Shown piece by piece: positions 53,474-63,700 of a DNA stretch of 64,000 nt. Source of the DNA: Mycteria americana (taxonomy: Eukaryota; Chordata; Aves; Ciconiiformes; Ciconiidae); contig NW_027445659.1 of the NCBI RefSeq assembly GCF_035582795.1, forward strand, positions 271,874 to 335,873. Reading direction: 5' to 3'. Position 1 is the first letter of the stretch, and each line of letters starts with the position of its first letter. The translations under genes and the position numbers were made by a program. The notes under the pieces were generated by a model. That model was not told where the DNA came from, did no database searches, and saw only the letters and a list, made by a program, of their open reading frames with translations.

Positions 53474-54182
53474 ACTCTGTTCAGCCCGCAGGGGACCTCT
53501 CCTCTTTGTGGCGGATGCCAGCCTGAACGGGACCTCGCCTGTTTGGGGCACACCGATGGCGGGCGCTGTCGCCAAAAGGCAAAGCAGGGTCATAGCAGAG
53601 TTTTCCATTTCTGGGGATGGGCTCAGCCGTCCCCCGCACAAATTTCTCCTATGTAGCAATGGGGATGGCAGCTTTCTTCTGTTTTCTTGAAGAACAAGAG
53701 GATGATGGAGCACGTGACAAGAGCACGATCTTTTTCTCTTCCTTTGGCAGTACAGGCACCCAAGGCCAGCCTGCATTCAAGGAACAGCATGGGGATTATC
53801 TGTGTCGAGCGTTAGCAGAGGAAGGAAGCTTCTTTTGGAGGCTGAGGTGATGAAGCAGAGTCCTTAATGGTTCTGTTTGATTTTCAGCATGGGTGCGGGG
53901 AGGGCCTGGGACATGCAAAACATGGTCCCGGACAGGGGAGTTGTCTATTACATGGGAGGCTGTGAGAGCTATCACGGACACCACTGGACTGGCATCCTGT
54001 AAGGATGCTTCCACATGTTTTCTTGTTTAGAGGCCAGCCTCGTCTTTGGGCTGTAAACTAAAGTCTGCCAGGCCGGTGCCAGCTTGGCGGCAGCATCTGC
54101 CCATGGCAGCACCAGCTTGGTGGTGGTGTGTGCCCATGCCTGTGCCAGGTTGCTGGCTGTGTCTGGCTTGTGAGGTTTGGGG
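53474..54182. other. Unexplained 0.7-kb segment inside ERV-B2
   Basis: It lies where pol, env and most of the 3' LTR should be. Open pieces exist (53508-53690, 53617-53850) with polar text (EEQEDDGARDKSTIFFSSFG), but no domain is recognised. 54065-54165 holds a short GCCAGCTTGG(C/T)GG-type duplication. It could be host DNA brought in by deletion or recombination, another TE, or a captured transcript piece. Confidence 0.5.
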
Positions 54183-54292
54183 TACCACCTAGCACCCATT
54201 TCTGCACAGACATGAAATAAAAATACCTCTGCCCTGTGTGTATATTGGCGTCCCGCACACCTCGTAAGCGACATCACACTTGTGGGGTAACA
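54183..54292 (+). repeat. ERV-B2 3' LTR fragment (R-U5 side, 110 bp)
   Basis: ACCACCTAGCACCCATTTCTGCACAG through GGGGTAACA aligns with the final part of the ERV-B LTRs. It keeps AATAAAAATACC (polyadenylation signal). The upstream 440 bases of LTR are missing. Confidence 0.9.
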
Positions 54293-55241
54293 TTGTGAGA
54301 AAAATTAAATTAACAGTCGGGACTGCCACGCTAGTGCCGCGCTTGTGCACTATAGTGTGCTCACCGCTTTATGGGGCCATGGACCCTCCGGCGTGCTCTT
54401 GGTGGCGTTGCATTCGCTGTGCCCGGGAGCAGCATGGCGGTGCTCTGGTCCGAGTCCCCAGCGCCGGATGAGGGCTGGGGCCCCTGGTGAGGCAAGCGAG
54501 CCCCTTCGGTGGAGAAGGGCTGTCTCCTGGCTGCCTGGGCGTGGCGGGATGGGCAGCTTCCAAGCTTCCAGCACCTCCCCTGAAACCTGTCCCGTAGCTC
54601 CAGGCTGCCCCCAAGCCCTGTTGGGAAGGCAGTGAGCTGGTCCTCGAATGCGCTGGACTATCCTTTAATGTGGGTGCCGTTAGCAGCCGTGTGGTAAAGG
54701 GGCGGCGTCTCCAGAAGCCCCTGCAGAAGGAGAGGCTTCAGCCAGGGGCGATCTGTGGTAATAACGGTGGCTGCTGCTGCTTCTTTCTCTCCCCCAGAGG
54801 CTGCGCTGAGGCCGCGGTTGTCCCTTCCTCCCCTGGGGCTGCCGGGGATGGTACCCGCCTCAGGCTTGCATGGGTTGTCTCTGCCTGACCTCGCTCTACT
54901 CGCGGCGTGGGGGCGAAAAGGGACGGGCGGAGCGCTTGGTGGCTGTGGACAGGAGCTGCTGCAGCTGAAGCTGGAGAGGCCAGAGAAGGGTAAAGAAGAA
55001 GAAATCGAAGGCCGGCCAGCCAGCAGCTGCCTCCCGCTGCAGGCAAGAGAGAGCCTGCCTCTCTGGGTGAAAAAGGATCCCTCCTCATAGTCTGCAGCAG
55101 GCCAGGCTACCAGCGTGCACCACAGGGTCTGTATGCTTAACCAAAAGCGCGGTATGGCCATGTAGTGCATGAGCGAGCGAGGCTATGTGTCTAGGAAGTC
55201 TCGTCTTATAAGAGCTGTAAGACACTCATGTATTTTCTTAG
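54293..55241. other. GC-rich block, no gene recognised
   Basis: CpG-rich, especially 54330-55000, with open frames on both strands that lack domains. A TGGTGAGG donor-like site at 54486 and AG-rich stretches near 54980 exist. Could be a promoter island for the exon at 55242, but nothing specific supports it. Confidence 0.4.
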
Positions 55242-55351
55242 GTGGAGGACAGCCAAGCAACCAGAGTTACAGAAGAAGAAGGGAGGAAGGACGGAGAAAG
55301 AAGTGTCTGAACTGGCAAATTCTTCCGGCAGCGCTGAGACCGAGAGCTGTG
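55242..55351 (+). CDS. Exon-like segment, lysine/glutamate-rich, unknown gene
   Basis: Acceptor CATGTATTTTCTTAG and donor GTGAGT bound 110 bases. One frame is open: WRTAKQPELQKKKGGRTEKE then VSELANSSGSAETESC. Charged low-complexity text suits a nuclear linker region. The parent is not recognised. Confidence 0.4.
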
Positions 55352-55379
55352 GTGAGTCCTGGGCCCTTGGGGTCCTGTC

Positions 55380-55900
55380 TCCCCTCTTGTGCACCCCTGC
55401 CTCTCCCCTGGCCCCTTCTCTTTTCCACGCTGCAACAAATTTTTTTTTTGCTTCCCTGTATGTCTCCTCTCTATTCTTGCGTCCTGCTCCCTCTCCCTCT
55501 TCCCCCCCCCTCCCCCCCCCATCCCCTTGTCTCTGTCCTGCACCAATCGCTGTTTTTTCCTTTTCCATCTCTTTGTTGTGATTTGCATCTCTCTCTCTTT
55601 TCCCCACAATTGCTCTGGCCTGTTCCCTGGTGTTCTCTTCCGCTCTGCTCCTGTATGTGCCGCTGTGTCCCTGCCTTCCTAGCTCCTTCTCTTTCTGTCT
55701 CTATCCCTTTGTCTTGCTCACTGTCACTGGTTTGTTTCATTCTGTATCTCATGGTCCCTGTCCTCCTTCCTGTTCATCTCTGACTCTCTCTGACCCTTTG
55801 TGCTGCTCCCTGGCCCTCCCCCCTCCCCCCCCCCTTCTGGTTTTTCTTATGCCATTGCTTATGGCAATCCTAGAGGCTAAAAGCATGAGTGCTTCTTGGT
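55380..55900. repeat. Pyrimidine-rich low-complexity tract
   Basis: Long runs of CCCTCTCCC, TTTCTC and CCCCCCCTCCCCCCCC (55440-55560, 55800-55840) on the plus strand. Open frames here are composition artefacts. Confidence 0.85.
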
Positions 55901-56494
55901 TTGATTTGGGGTGGGCGTGAGGGTATGGGTTTTTTTCCTTGCTGTATTGGTGTGATGACTATATCATAGAGGAGAGGATGGTTTATTCCTTTTTTTTGCC
56001 GTCGGTGGAGTTGAAACCTAAATCTGCGAGTCTGTGGTCTTTGGCCAGTTTTCTTAATATTATAGGTGTGAGAGCGCGCGGGCCCTTTGGTCAGGAGACT
56101 GTGTTATTTGTGACAAGTATGTGTTAGCAAAAGTGTGCAACATTGCTTGTGGACAGAAACAACCAAGTGCAGCCCAGCTCCAGAATTTGCTCTGTGTAGC
56201 CAGAAAATGGCTGGCTTAATCTTGCTCAAATCTTGGATTACTTGTTGGTCATTGCCAGTGGTTGCTTTTATTCTTAGGAGAAAATTGCCAAAGACTTTGG
56301 TGAAAAATGGCTTTCCCAAGTGTTTGGAGGAGATGAAAGAACCCGAAACTACTAATTCTGATAAACCCATAAGTATGTGACGCTGTATGAAGCTCACGGC
56401 TGTAACCAGCCAGTAGCTTCCATTGATATGGGGCAATCCCAAGCATAAATACAGGCTGGATGGAGAATGGATTGAGAGCAGCCCTGAGGAGAAG

Positions 56495-56819
56495 TGTAGG
56501 AGACCAGTACACTGATGACCTTGATTTAATAAACACATCTCTGAACTGAGATCATGTGCGAGGGGCCCAGAGGAAAAAAGGAGAACAAGAAACGCAGAAG
56601 AAGGAGCAAAAGAATGCAGAAGAAGGAACAACAAGATAACTATAAGCCAATGAAATATTGCATGATAAAAGTTATAGAGCCAATTAGATGGTTAGAATAA
56701 GCGCGTGCATTGCGCGTGCTTCGCGTGGACCGGTCGGGATGAGTATAAACAAGAGTGCTGTCAGGTAAATAAAGGTCCCCCCTACTATCAGCACTGGAGT
56801 CCATGTCTCATTCCCTTCA
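56495..56819 (+). repeat. Betaretroviral 5' LTR (325 bp)
   Basis: Starts TGTAGGAGACC, ends CATTCCCTTCA. TATAAA at 56744-56749 and AATAAA at 56768-56773 mark promoter and poly(A) signal. Compact like other class II avian LTRs. Confidence 0.93.
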
Positions 56820-56821
56820 AG

Positions 56822-56839
56822 TGGTGACCCCGATGTGAT
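56822..56839 (+). promoter_or_regulatory. Primer binding site, tRNA-Trp type
   Basis: TGGTGACCCCGATGTGAT, two bases after the LTR. It differs by one C-to-T (at a CG) from the tryptophan-tRNA site used by avian alpharetroviruses (TGGTGACCCCGACGTGAT). Confidence 0.88.
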
Positions 56840-56974
56840 TCGGAGAAAGCAACGCTGCAAGTGGTGTTCGGAGGGAACCCCAGCTGAACGAATCAAGCCA
56901 GCGGCAGGACTGCGGCTTTAATCCTGAGACATCACCTTAAGAAACAGGTGAACGCTGGGCAGTGATCAGTGATC

Positions 56975-58719
56975 ATGGGAGCGAATATATCAGCAGAGGA
57001 AGAGGCCATAGTTAAGCTATTGATGCAACTCCTGAAAAAAAGAGGAGTGAAATATGACTCCCATAAGATAAAGTTCTTATTGAAGTTTTTGCAAAAGCAA
57101 GGGACTCCCTCTACAGTATCTGCGGTATGACGCGAAAACGGGAACAGGCGGGAGAGCAGATTTGGGAGGCAGCACGCAGGGGGGACACCACCGCTACTGA
57201 AGTTATGACTACGTGGCGTTTAGTCACTGAGACCCTGCGATTATGGCAAGCAGAAAAGAAAGTGCAGAATGCAGTTGCTCAGGCGGTACAAGCAGGTGAT
57301 AGTGAGCTGATCGCGAGCAAGCCACAGGAAAAAGACGTTCTGATAGACTTGGGGGAAAAAGACAGAGGCTCGGGCGAAGCAAGTGGGGAAGTAGTTTTGA
57401 AGTCACCCCCCCCGAACTCCCCTCCCTCAAAGCCGATGTCGCCCCCCCCGCATCCGATACATGCATCAGAAGCACAACCCACGGCAATAGCAGAACAGGC
57501 TTTTGACCCCCGAGATCAGTGGGAGTGATTCCGTAGGGAGGCACTGAAGGATGGTGAAGATGCAGGTTTTGTGTTTCCGGTGCGTGTACAAGACAATAGA
57601 CTGAATGAGTGGACTCCCTTCCAGTGGGACCTAATTAAGGAATTGAGAAAGACTGTCACTGTGTACGGTTTAAATGCGCCATTTACTCAGTCATTGTTAG
57701 AGAATGTTATGACAGGACATTTGCTAACTCCGTATGACTCGCGGCAAGTGGCTGCAATGATTTTAACTCCAACCCAGCGACTGCTTTGGAAGCAAAAATG
57801 GAAAGAATCCTGCGAGGTGGCAGCCCTGAGTAATCTTGGGCGGCAAGCTGGCGATCCCCTTGCCAGGGCAGGAAATCTCCAGTTGATGGGCACCGACCCT
57901 TTGCTGGATCCTCGATTGCAAGCTAGATTAGATCCCAATATTCTCCAACAGTCCGCGGCATTAGCTTTGCAGGCGATGCTGCGGTTGCCCGAAGTTGGAA
58001 AGCCAGAACAATCGTTTACTAGTATACGACAGGGGCTCCAAGAACCATATATGCAATTCATTGATAGACTGAGGGATGCGCTAGATAAACAAATTGAGAA
58101 TCCTGAGGCGAAGGAAGCCCTAATACTGAAATTGGCAGTGGAAAATGCAAATACGGACTGTAAAAAGTTATTGTAAGCAATGCCTGTTAACTCTATGTTA
58201 GTACAGATGATCGAAGCAAGCAATCGGGTTGGATCTATTGAACATCACACTGCTGCGTTGGCTGGAGCGTTTACCAGTGCCCTCAAAATAGGGCAGAGAG
58301 TTATTGGAGACAAGCGCTGCTATCGGTGCCATACCATAGGGCATCTAGCTGCTGACTGCCCGCAGCGAGAGTCAGCTATTGGCTGGAGCGCTGGTTCTAA
58401 TCCTCCTACCTTATGTCCACACTGCGGAAAGGGCTGGCACTGGGCCAACAAGTGTCGTTCAAAATACAACACGGAAGGACAGCCTCTGCCAACGTGGCAG
58501 GGAAACGGGAGGCGGAGCGTGAGGTGGGGACGCATGATGACACAAGTTCCATCGACCCTCGGACCGGAAGGGCAGTCCACACCGGACTTCCGTCCAAAGG
58601 CAATGATGGCCAGAAGTTTACCATCGGCTGCCGTGACAACAACGCCACAGACATCGTCACCATGGATACACTCTCTGCCAGGACCCGAGGAAGCGCTGGA
58701 CTGGATGTCGCCACGGTAA
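56975..58719 (+). pseudogene. gag: Betaretroviral gag with two zinc knuckles
   Basis: Starts MGANISAEEEA at 56975 (myristoylation signal). A frameshift near 57127 and in-frame stops at 57526 and 58174 break it. Proline-rich text at 57400-57470 (SPPPNSPPSKPMSPPPHP) lies before capsid; capsid runs from 57535 with the major homology region at about 58029-58085 (QGLQEPYMQFIDRLRDAL). Two CCHC knuckles follow: CYRCHTIGHLAADC (58318-58359) and CPHCGKGWHWANKC (58413-58454), both complete. Layout matches betaretroviruses. Protease/dUTPase follow in the -1 frame, the normal frameshift arrangement. Confidence 0.9.
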
Positions 58720-58976
58720 CGGATTTTACTCTTTGGGGATCCCATGTTCAAAAGATTCCACTGAATGTAAAGGGACCCTTAGGGCAAGGGTATAGCGCAC
58801 TTTTGTTGGGCAGATCTAGTACCACCTTGACGGGTCTGTTTGTTTTGCCCGGGGTTATTGACGCTGATTTTACTGGACAGATTCAAGCTATGGTCTGGAC
58901 CCCCTCTCCTCCAGTGTTTATACCCGGAAAAACTAGAATTGCCCAGCTCATCCTGTTTAAGGCAGTAGTTCCATAG
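58413..58976 (+). pseudogene. Betaretroviral dUTPase
   Basis: dUTPase hydrolyses dUTP and limits uracil in viral DNA; in betaretroviruses it sits between nucleocapsid and protease. The frame -1 to gag contains RGSAGLDVATVTDFTL (motif region 1 of trimeric dUTPases), GRSSTTLTGLFVLPGVIDAD with the substrate-binding Asp, TGQIQAM, and PGKTRIAQLILF near the end. It stops at 58974-58976, and the protease follows in the same frame. All main motifs are visible, though the ORF start is unnatural. Confidence 0.87.
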
Positions 58977-59066
58977 GCTGAAAACTGTGACCGATGTGAC
59001 GCAGGTTTTGGATCAACCGGACCTCCTGCAATTTTTTGGGCTACGCAGATTTGTACCACTAGACCT

Positions 59067-59393
59067 ATGCTTACCGTGACACTGTATAATCCTCACACAA
59101 GCCCTGCTTGTGTTCAACTGCCGGTTCTCATAGACACAGGGGTGGATGTTACTGTGCTAGCCTTGAAAGATTGTCCACGCAGTTGGCCACTGGCCACACC
59201 CACGGAAGGTTTAGTTGGTGTTGGTGGCACTTCACATACTTTTCAAAGTATTAATTTGCTTACCATTAAAACTCAAGAAGGATCCACATTCACTGTACGC
59301 CCATATGTAACAAATTTACCCATGAGTCTATTGGGAAGGGATGTGATGGCACAAGGTGGTTTTACCCTGAACTGTCCCGAAAATTTTCGGTAG
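59067..59393 (+). pseudogene. pro: Betaretroviral protease with DTG active site
   Basis: VLIDTGVDVTVLALKDCP carries the catalytic Asp-Thr-Gly, and the C-terminal LLGRDVMAQGGFTL matches the GRD region. 108 codons is full protease length. It is separated from dUTPase by a stop (58974) and a short nonopen stretch, and ends at a stop before RT. Confidence 0.9.
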
Positions 59394-59439
59394 TGGCCAT
59401 TGATGAGCGACCGAAAATTAAACTAACTTGGAAAAAAAA

Positions 59440-59764
59440 GAGACGCCCGTTTGGGTAGATTAATGGCCACTCCCCAAAGAAAAGGTCGCTGTACTTCAAG
59501 AGTTAGTCGCTGAGCAACTCCAACAGGGACACGTCACACCTACGACCAGCCCCTGGAATTCTCCGGTATTTATTATTAAAAAGAAAAGCAGAAAATGGCA
59601 ACTGTTGCATGATTTGAGACAAATAAATAAAGTAATAGAAGAAATGGGGTCACTCCAGCCAGGATTACCTTCACTGACCATGATACCCCGAAATTGGGAC
59701 ATAGTAGTTATAGACTTGAAAGACTGCTTTTTTACAATCCCCTTGCACCCTGCAGATGTCAGGT
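59440..59764 (+). pseudogene. pol: Betaretroviral RT, N-terminal fragment
   Basis: RT fingers text is readable: [40 protein letters not shown], and the first catalytic-Asp block [18 protein letters not shown]. It ends at 59764 at the deletion junction, before the YxDD box. RNase H, integrase and env are all absent. Confidence 0.9.
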
Positions 59765-59833
59765 AAGAGTGCTGTCAGGTAAATAAAGGTCCCCCCTACT
59801 ATCAGCACTGGAGTCCGTGTCTCATTCCCTTCA
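59765..59833 (+). repeat. 3' LTR remnant (69 bp, R-U5 end)
   Basis: Matches 56751-56819 with a single difference (CCGTG versus CCATG). It joins RT directly; the shared bases GTCAG/AAGAG at the junction suggest a microhomology deletion. Confidence 0.93.
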
Positions 59834-60520
59834 GAGAAGGGCTTGGGGGTGTTGGTTGATGAGAAGCTCAACATGACCCAGCAACATGCGCTCGCAGCCC
59901 AGAAAGCCAACCGTCTCCTGGGCCGCATCAAAAGAAGCGTGACCAGCAGTCGAGGGAGGTGATTCTCCCCCTCTGCTCTGCTCTCGGGAGACCCCACCTG
60001 AAGTACTGTGTCCGGCTCTGGGGCCCCCAACTTAAGAAGGACGTGGGCCTGTTGGAGCGAGTCCAGAGGAGGGCCACGAAGATGATCAGAGGGCTGGAGC
60101 ACCTCTTCTATGAAGACAGGCTGAGAGAGTTGGGGTTGTTCAGCCTGGAGAAGAGAAGGCTCCGGGGAGACCTTATAGCAGCCTTCCAGTACCTGCAGCG
60201 GCTCTACAAGCAGGCTGGAGAGGGGCTCTTTACAAGGGCACGTAGTGACAGGACCAAGGGGTAATGGCTTTAAACTGAAAGAGGGTAGATTTAGATTAGA
60301 TGTAAGGAAGACGTTCTTAACTATGAGGGTGGTGAGGCACTGGAACAGGTTGCCCAGAGAAGTTGCGGATGCCCCATCCCTGGAAGTGTTCAAGGTCAGG
60401 TTGGATGGGGCTTTGAGCAACCTGGTCTGGTGGAAGGTGTCTCTGCCCACAGCAGGGGGGTTGGAACTAGATGATCTTTAAGGTGCCTTCCAACCCAAAC
60501 CATTCTGTGATTCTATGATA

Positions 60521-60641
60521 TATTAACTATTAAAAAACATGTCTTTTTTTCTCTGCACACAAAACATTGATGGTATTTGCTGAACTAGCTTGCTAATTAG
60601 TTAATTGTTTGAGTAGCACTTGCCTGTCTCCCTTTTCCTAG
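60521..60641. other. Short DNA between CR1 and exon candidate
   Basis: AT-rich, no feature apart from the polypyrimidine tract of the following acceptor. Confidence 0.5.
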
Positions 60642-60721
60642 AGGGATGATCTGTCCTGTCTTGGAAGCAAGAGAATGTCCCAGTCTCTGATGCTTTTGCT
60701 GATTTTTCTGCTTAACTTGCG
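60642..60721 (+). CDS. Exon-like segment with signal-peptide-like text, unknown gene
   Basis: Acceptor CTGTCTCCCTTTTCCTAG and donor GTAAGT bound 80 bases. One frame is open with RDDLSCLGSKRMSQSL followed by the hydrophobic MLLLIFLLNL. This could be an N-terminal signal region or chance. Unrecognised. Confidence 0.35.
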
Positions 60722-63700
60722 GTAAGTCAGTTCAACTTGGACATGTACCTCTTGAGCCTTACCTGGTACTGTGTGTAGGTATTGTCAGCAGTGAGGGCAG
60801 GGGAAGGGCAAAATTTGGCAGAATATTGACCTGTTTACTCCTCCATACAAAAGGAAGCATTTTTGCAAGTTTGACAAGTGAATTGTGAAGTTGACTGTGA
60901 TTACACCCCAGAGGAGGCTCTAGCTAACGCACACATCAGCAAAGCATAAGTCCTGGGCAACTTGATTCCTACCCCCAAAAATCCCCAACCAATCAAACAA
61001 AAACCCCTCCACTAAGCTGCTTGTTTTGTGCAGGACACTAATTTTGAGTACTTCCCCCCTCTGTTTGGTATGTGATAGTTAGGACCACTGACAGCAAAGG
61101 TTTGTCTCCAGCTCCTGAGCAAACCTTCCCCGCTTCCCCCTCCCTGCCCTCTCTGCAGTTGAATTCTGCCAGCTCCTGAGGGCAGGAGCATCCTTCTGTG
61201 AAGTCTAGAGCTGGAGAAAGGGCTCTTGCCCAACCTTTCTCCAGCTCGGTGCCCAGCTGTGGCTCCGCCAGTTAATGGTTTAGGTGGGCCTGGCAGTGAT
61301 GGGGTGGGGTGGTGGGGAAGAGGAGGCTGGCTGCAGCACTCTCTCTTTGGAGGGCTCATTGGTGAGCTAAACAGCTGCTCCTGAGCTGGTGCCTAACAGC
61401 TTGTGTATCAAGTGGTGGTGTTCTCTGGTTCCTAGTCAACAAAGACTTTAGTAGGGTTTTTCTTTGTGTGTCCTTTGGCTGAGGGCAAGGACTCCACTGA
61501 TGAGAGGGGGCTGAGAGTTTTTGAACACAGGAGATATCCTCAATGGAGGATATTCTATTGTTTTTCTTGAGCCGGGGTTAGTTTTGCCTTGTCTTTGTCT
61601 CTCTTGCTATTCCCCTGTCACTTCTACAATACCTTCCCAACTGTACCTTCTACAGGCCCTGTGCTCTCCCCAAGGTGTTGATATTGTACCTGCACATGAG
61701 GATTTGACAAGGAGTTGTTGGAGTGACAAAAAGTGCTGATAGGTCAAAGCTGCAGTGAGAAAAGTAATTGTTCAGAGACCTTGTGTCTCAAGCCACCCAT
61801 AGGCAGTGTAACTGACTGCATGGACTACCACCTGTGGGTAGCAGCTGTCTCAACTATTTTAATGACAGGGGGTAGAGAAATATGTTCAGGAGGGGTTTTG
61901 TTTGGGTTAAAGCTTTGCTCTCTCTGTTTTTCACCTAGTTGAAAGCATCTACAGTACTGCTGCCAAAGGAATGCTAGCAAGAGCCAGCCTGGCTGGGAGG
62001 GCCCCTTGCCTTGAAACCATGAATCACTGCTGATCGCTTCTCAACTTGTTAGACCTGAGGGTAAAGGTCTGTTTATCAAATAAAAATAGTAGCCAACAGG
62101 AGGATCACTGAGGTGATGACTTCTTGGGCACCATCTGAGGGATTGTCATTGGATTTTGCTTCAGAAATTAAGTTCTTGAAGCAAGGCACCTGGCTTCTTA
62201 TAAGTACAGTCTGGTCCCTGGCAGACACCTCCTTGCATCAGTGGGGTGTTGACTTCCCCCCTCAGAGTACTTGTGTGAGTAGGCTCACTGACAGCTCTAC
62301 ACAAGCAGACCGATGGGCTAGTGGCCTGATGGAAGTCAGGATTTGTTTGTATTTGAGAACTGTTTTGTTGTAGTAATTGGCTAGACTTGTTTGGAGATAC
62401 TGTATGTTCTTGATGAAGAAGCATTAGAGTGATGCTTAGGAGGTATGTGCTTAAATGAAATTATCTTGTATATTACACAATTTCTTCAGTATAAGTGAAT
62501 TAAAATGATGCAATCGGTAGTAAGATGGATAGTACCTAACATAAATCATAATCACTTGAGCAAGTATTTCACTTTACTTTCTTGTTCTAGCAAAGTGAAG
62601 AATATACTCCCTGTCTCTCGACGGCTGTTGTGCGCTGCTCCGGGCAGGGGCAACCTGTTGCTGGGACCGTGCCAGCACAGTGACCGTGCAGAGGTGTGAA
62701 CTGGTGATGCCCGTGGCCTGAGCTGGGCACGCGGGAGGTTGGAGCGTGGGATTTGTGCTGGAGTAATGCTGAGTTAGGATGAAGCAAAGCGCCTGTTGGA
62801 GAGGGCGTGACAGTGTCCGTATGAAGTCTGTGTGAGGTTACGCCCCAGCCACACGCTACTAGTGCCTCTCCTTACTCCAGCTCTCAAAGAGATGCTGAGG
62901 CTGCTCTTCTGCTGTGCCTGTGCTGGGGACTCTTCCCAGGTGGAGACTGGGCTTGTAAGGCCTTGGCATTTCATCCCTCTTTCTTGTATTTATACCGCAG
63001 TGGTGCCTGACTGTTTCCTACAGTCTAAAGGCCTAACAGGAACACATGGATCAGGATTGTATTTGCAGCTTCAAAAAGCTTATTGGGAACCTTTCTCCAC
63101 GTTACTATCAATACGTCTTGACCTAGTGCATTACCGTTGTCTTTGAGGGAACTGAGAGAAAGACACATGGGATAAGACTTGTGTCAGAATGGTGTGGTGT
63201 AACAGACCCTGCCCTGCAGCTGGTCCTTGGAGTTGGGTAAATTCCCAACGTCCTTCTGGCTTCTTCGTTCTCGAGTTGAAGTGCTGCGTAGTCCATGACT
63301 GATTCTGATCCAGCTGCTTTGGTCAGAGGGCGTTCAAATTAGTTGTGAGTCTTGAAGGGCAGGGAGGGAGTCAGACACGAAAAGGAAGGTGCATCCTTAA
63401 TCCATGTACTGTCCACACAGGTGTCTAGGGGGGAGTTGTTCATTGTGGGGGTTTATTTCTGTGGGGTTTTCGCGTTCTCTAGTAAACCAGTGAAGAAATG
63501 GTGAAGAAGCTTGTTTCTTGAGAAGACAGCCACGTTTTCATTTGTCTCAATTTGTATCAGTTCCATCTATTTTCATCGCCCTGGTTTTGGGGCATCCTTA
63601 CCATCTGTGGTCACGGACCCTACTCTTGCTCCAGCGGAGCCGTTCTGCCAAGCTGTGCAGGGAGGGCAAGTGCGACGGTTGCGTTTTCGGATGCAGAGAC

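Larger units (their letters stand above)
49373..54292 (+). mobile_element. ERV-B2: second ERV-B provirus, pol-env replaced
   Basis: 5' LTR (49373-49942), primer site, gag and protease start match ERV-B1 closely. Gag is interrupted by a CR1 (51124-52449). After about 53470 the retroviral text stops, 0.7 kb of unrelated DNA follows (53474-54182), and a 110-base piece of the LTR 3' end closes the element (54183-54292). A possible 4-bp duplication (GTGT at 49369-49372 and TTGT after 54292, one mismatch) is weak. Confidence 0.88.
56495..59833 (+). mobile_element. Betaretrovirus-like provirus (class II) with large deletion
   Basis: 5' LTR 56495-56819, primer site, gag, dUTPase, protease and the start of RT; then a deletion joins RT at about 59764 to the last 69 bases of a 3' LTR (59765-59833). 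The perfect 6-bp target duplication GAGAAG (56489-56494, 59834-59839) is inside a CR1. Six-base duplication, dUTPase before protease and two zinc knuckles all fit betaretroviruses. Confidence 0.93.
56428..60520 (+). mobile_element. CR1 LINE split by a retroviral insertion
   Basis: The left piece 56428-56494 (GGGCAATCCCAAGCATAAAT... CCCTGAGGAGAAG) and right piece 59834-60520 (GAGAAGGGCTTGGGGGTGTT onward) are one continuous CR1 interrupted at GAGAAG. The right piece holds RT C-terminal text ([40 protein letters not shown]) and the CR1 3' end (CATTCTGTGATTCTATGATA). It is moderately decayed (frame breaks near 59960 and 60245). Confidence 0.93.

Noticed and set aside
55169..55783. 204-codon plus frame
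   Set aside because: Most of it is translation of a C/T-rich tract (Pro/Leu/Ser/Cys); only the 55242-55351 part has splice support and is listed as an exon candidate in another frame.
56104..56634. 176-codon minus frame and an LTR start near 56108
   Set aside because: The CR1 sequence at 56428-56494 and the GAGAAG duplication fix the LTR start at 56495; the minus frame crosses CR1 and LTR and is a shadow.
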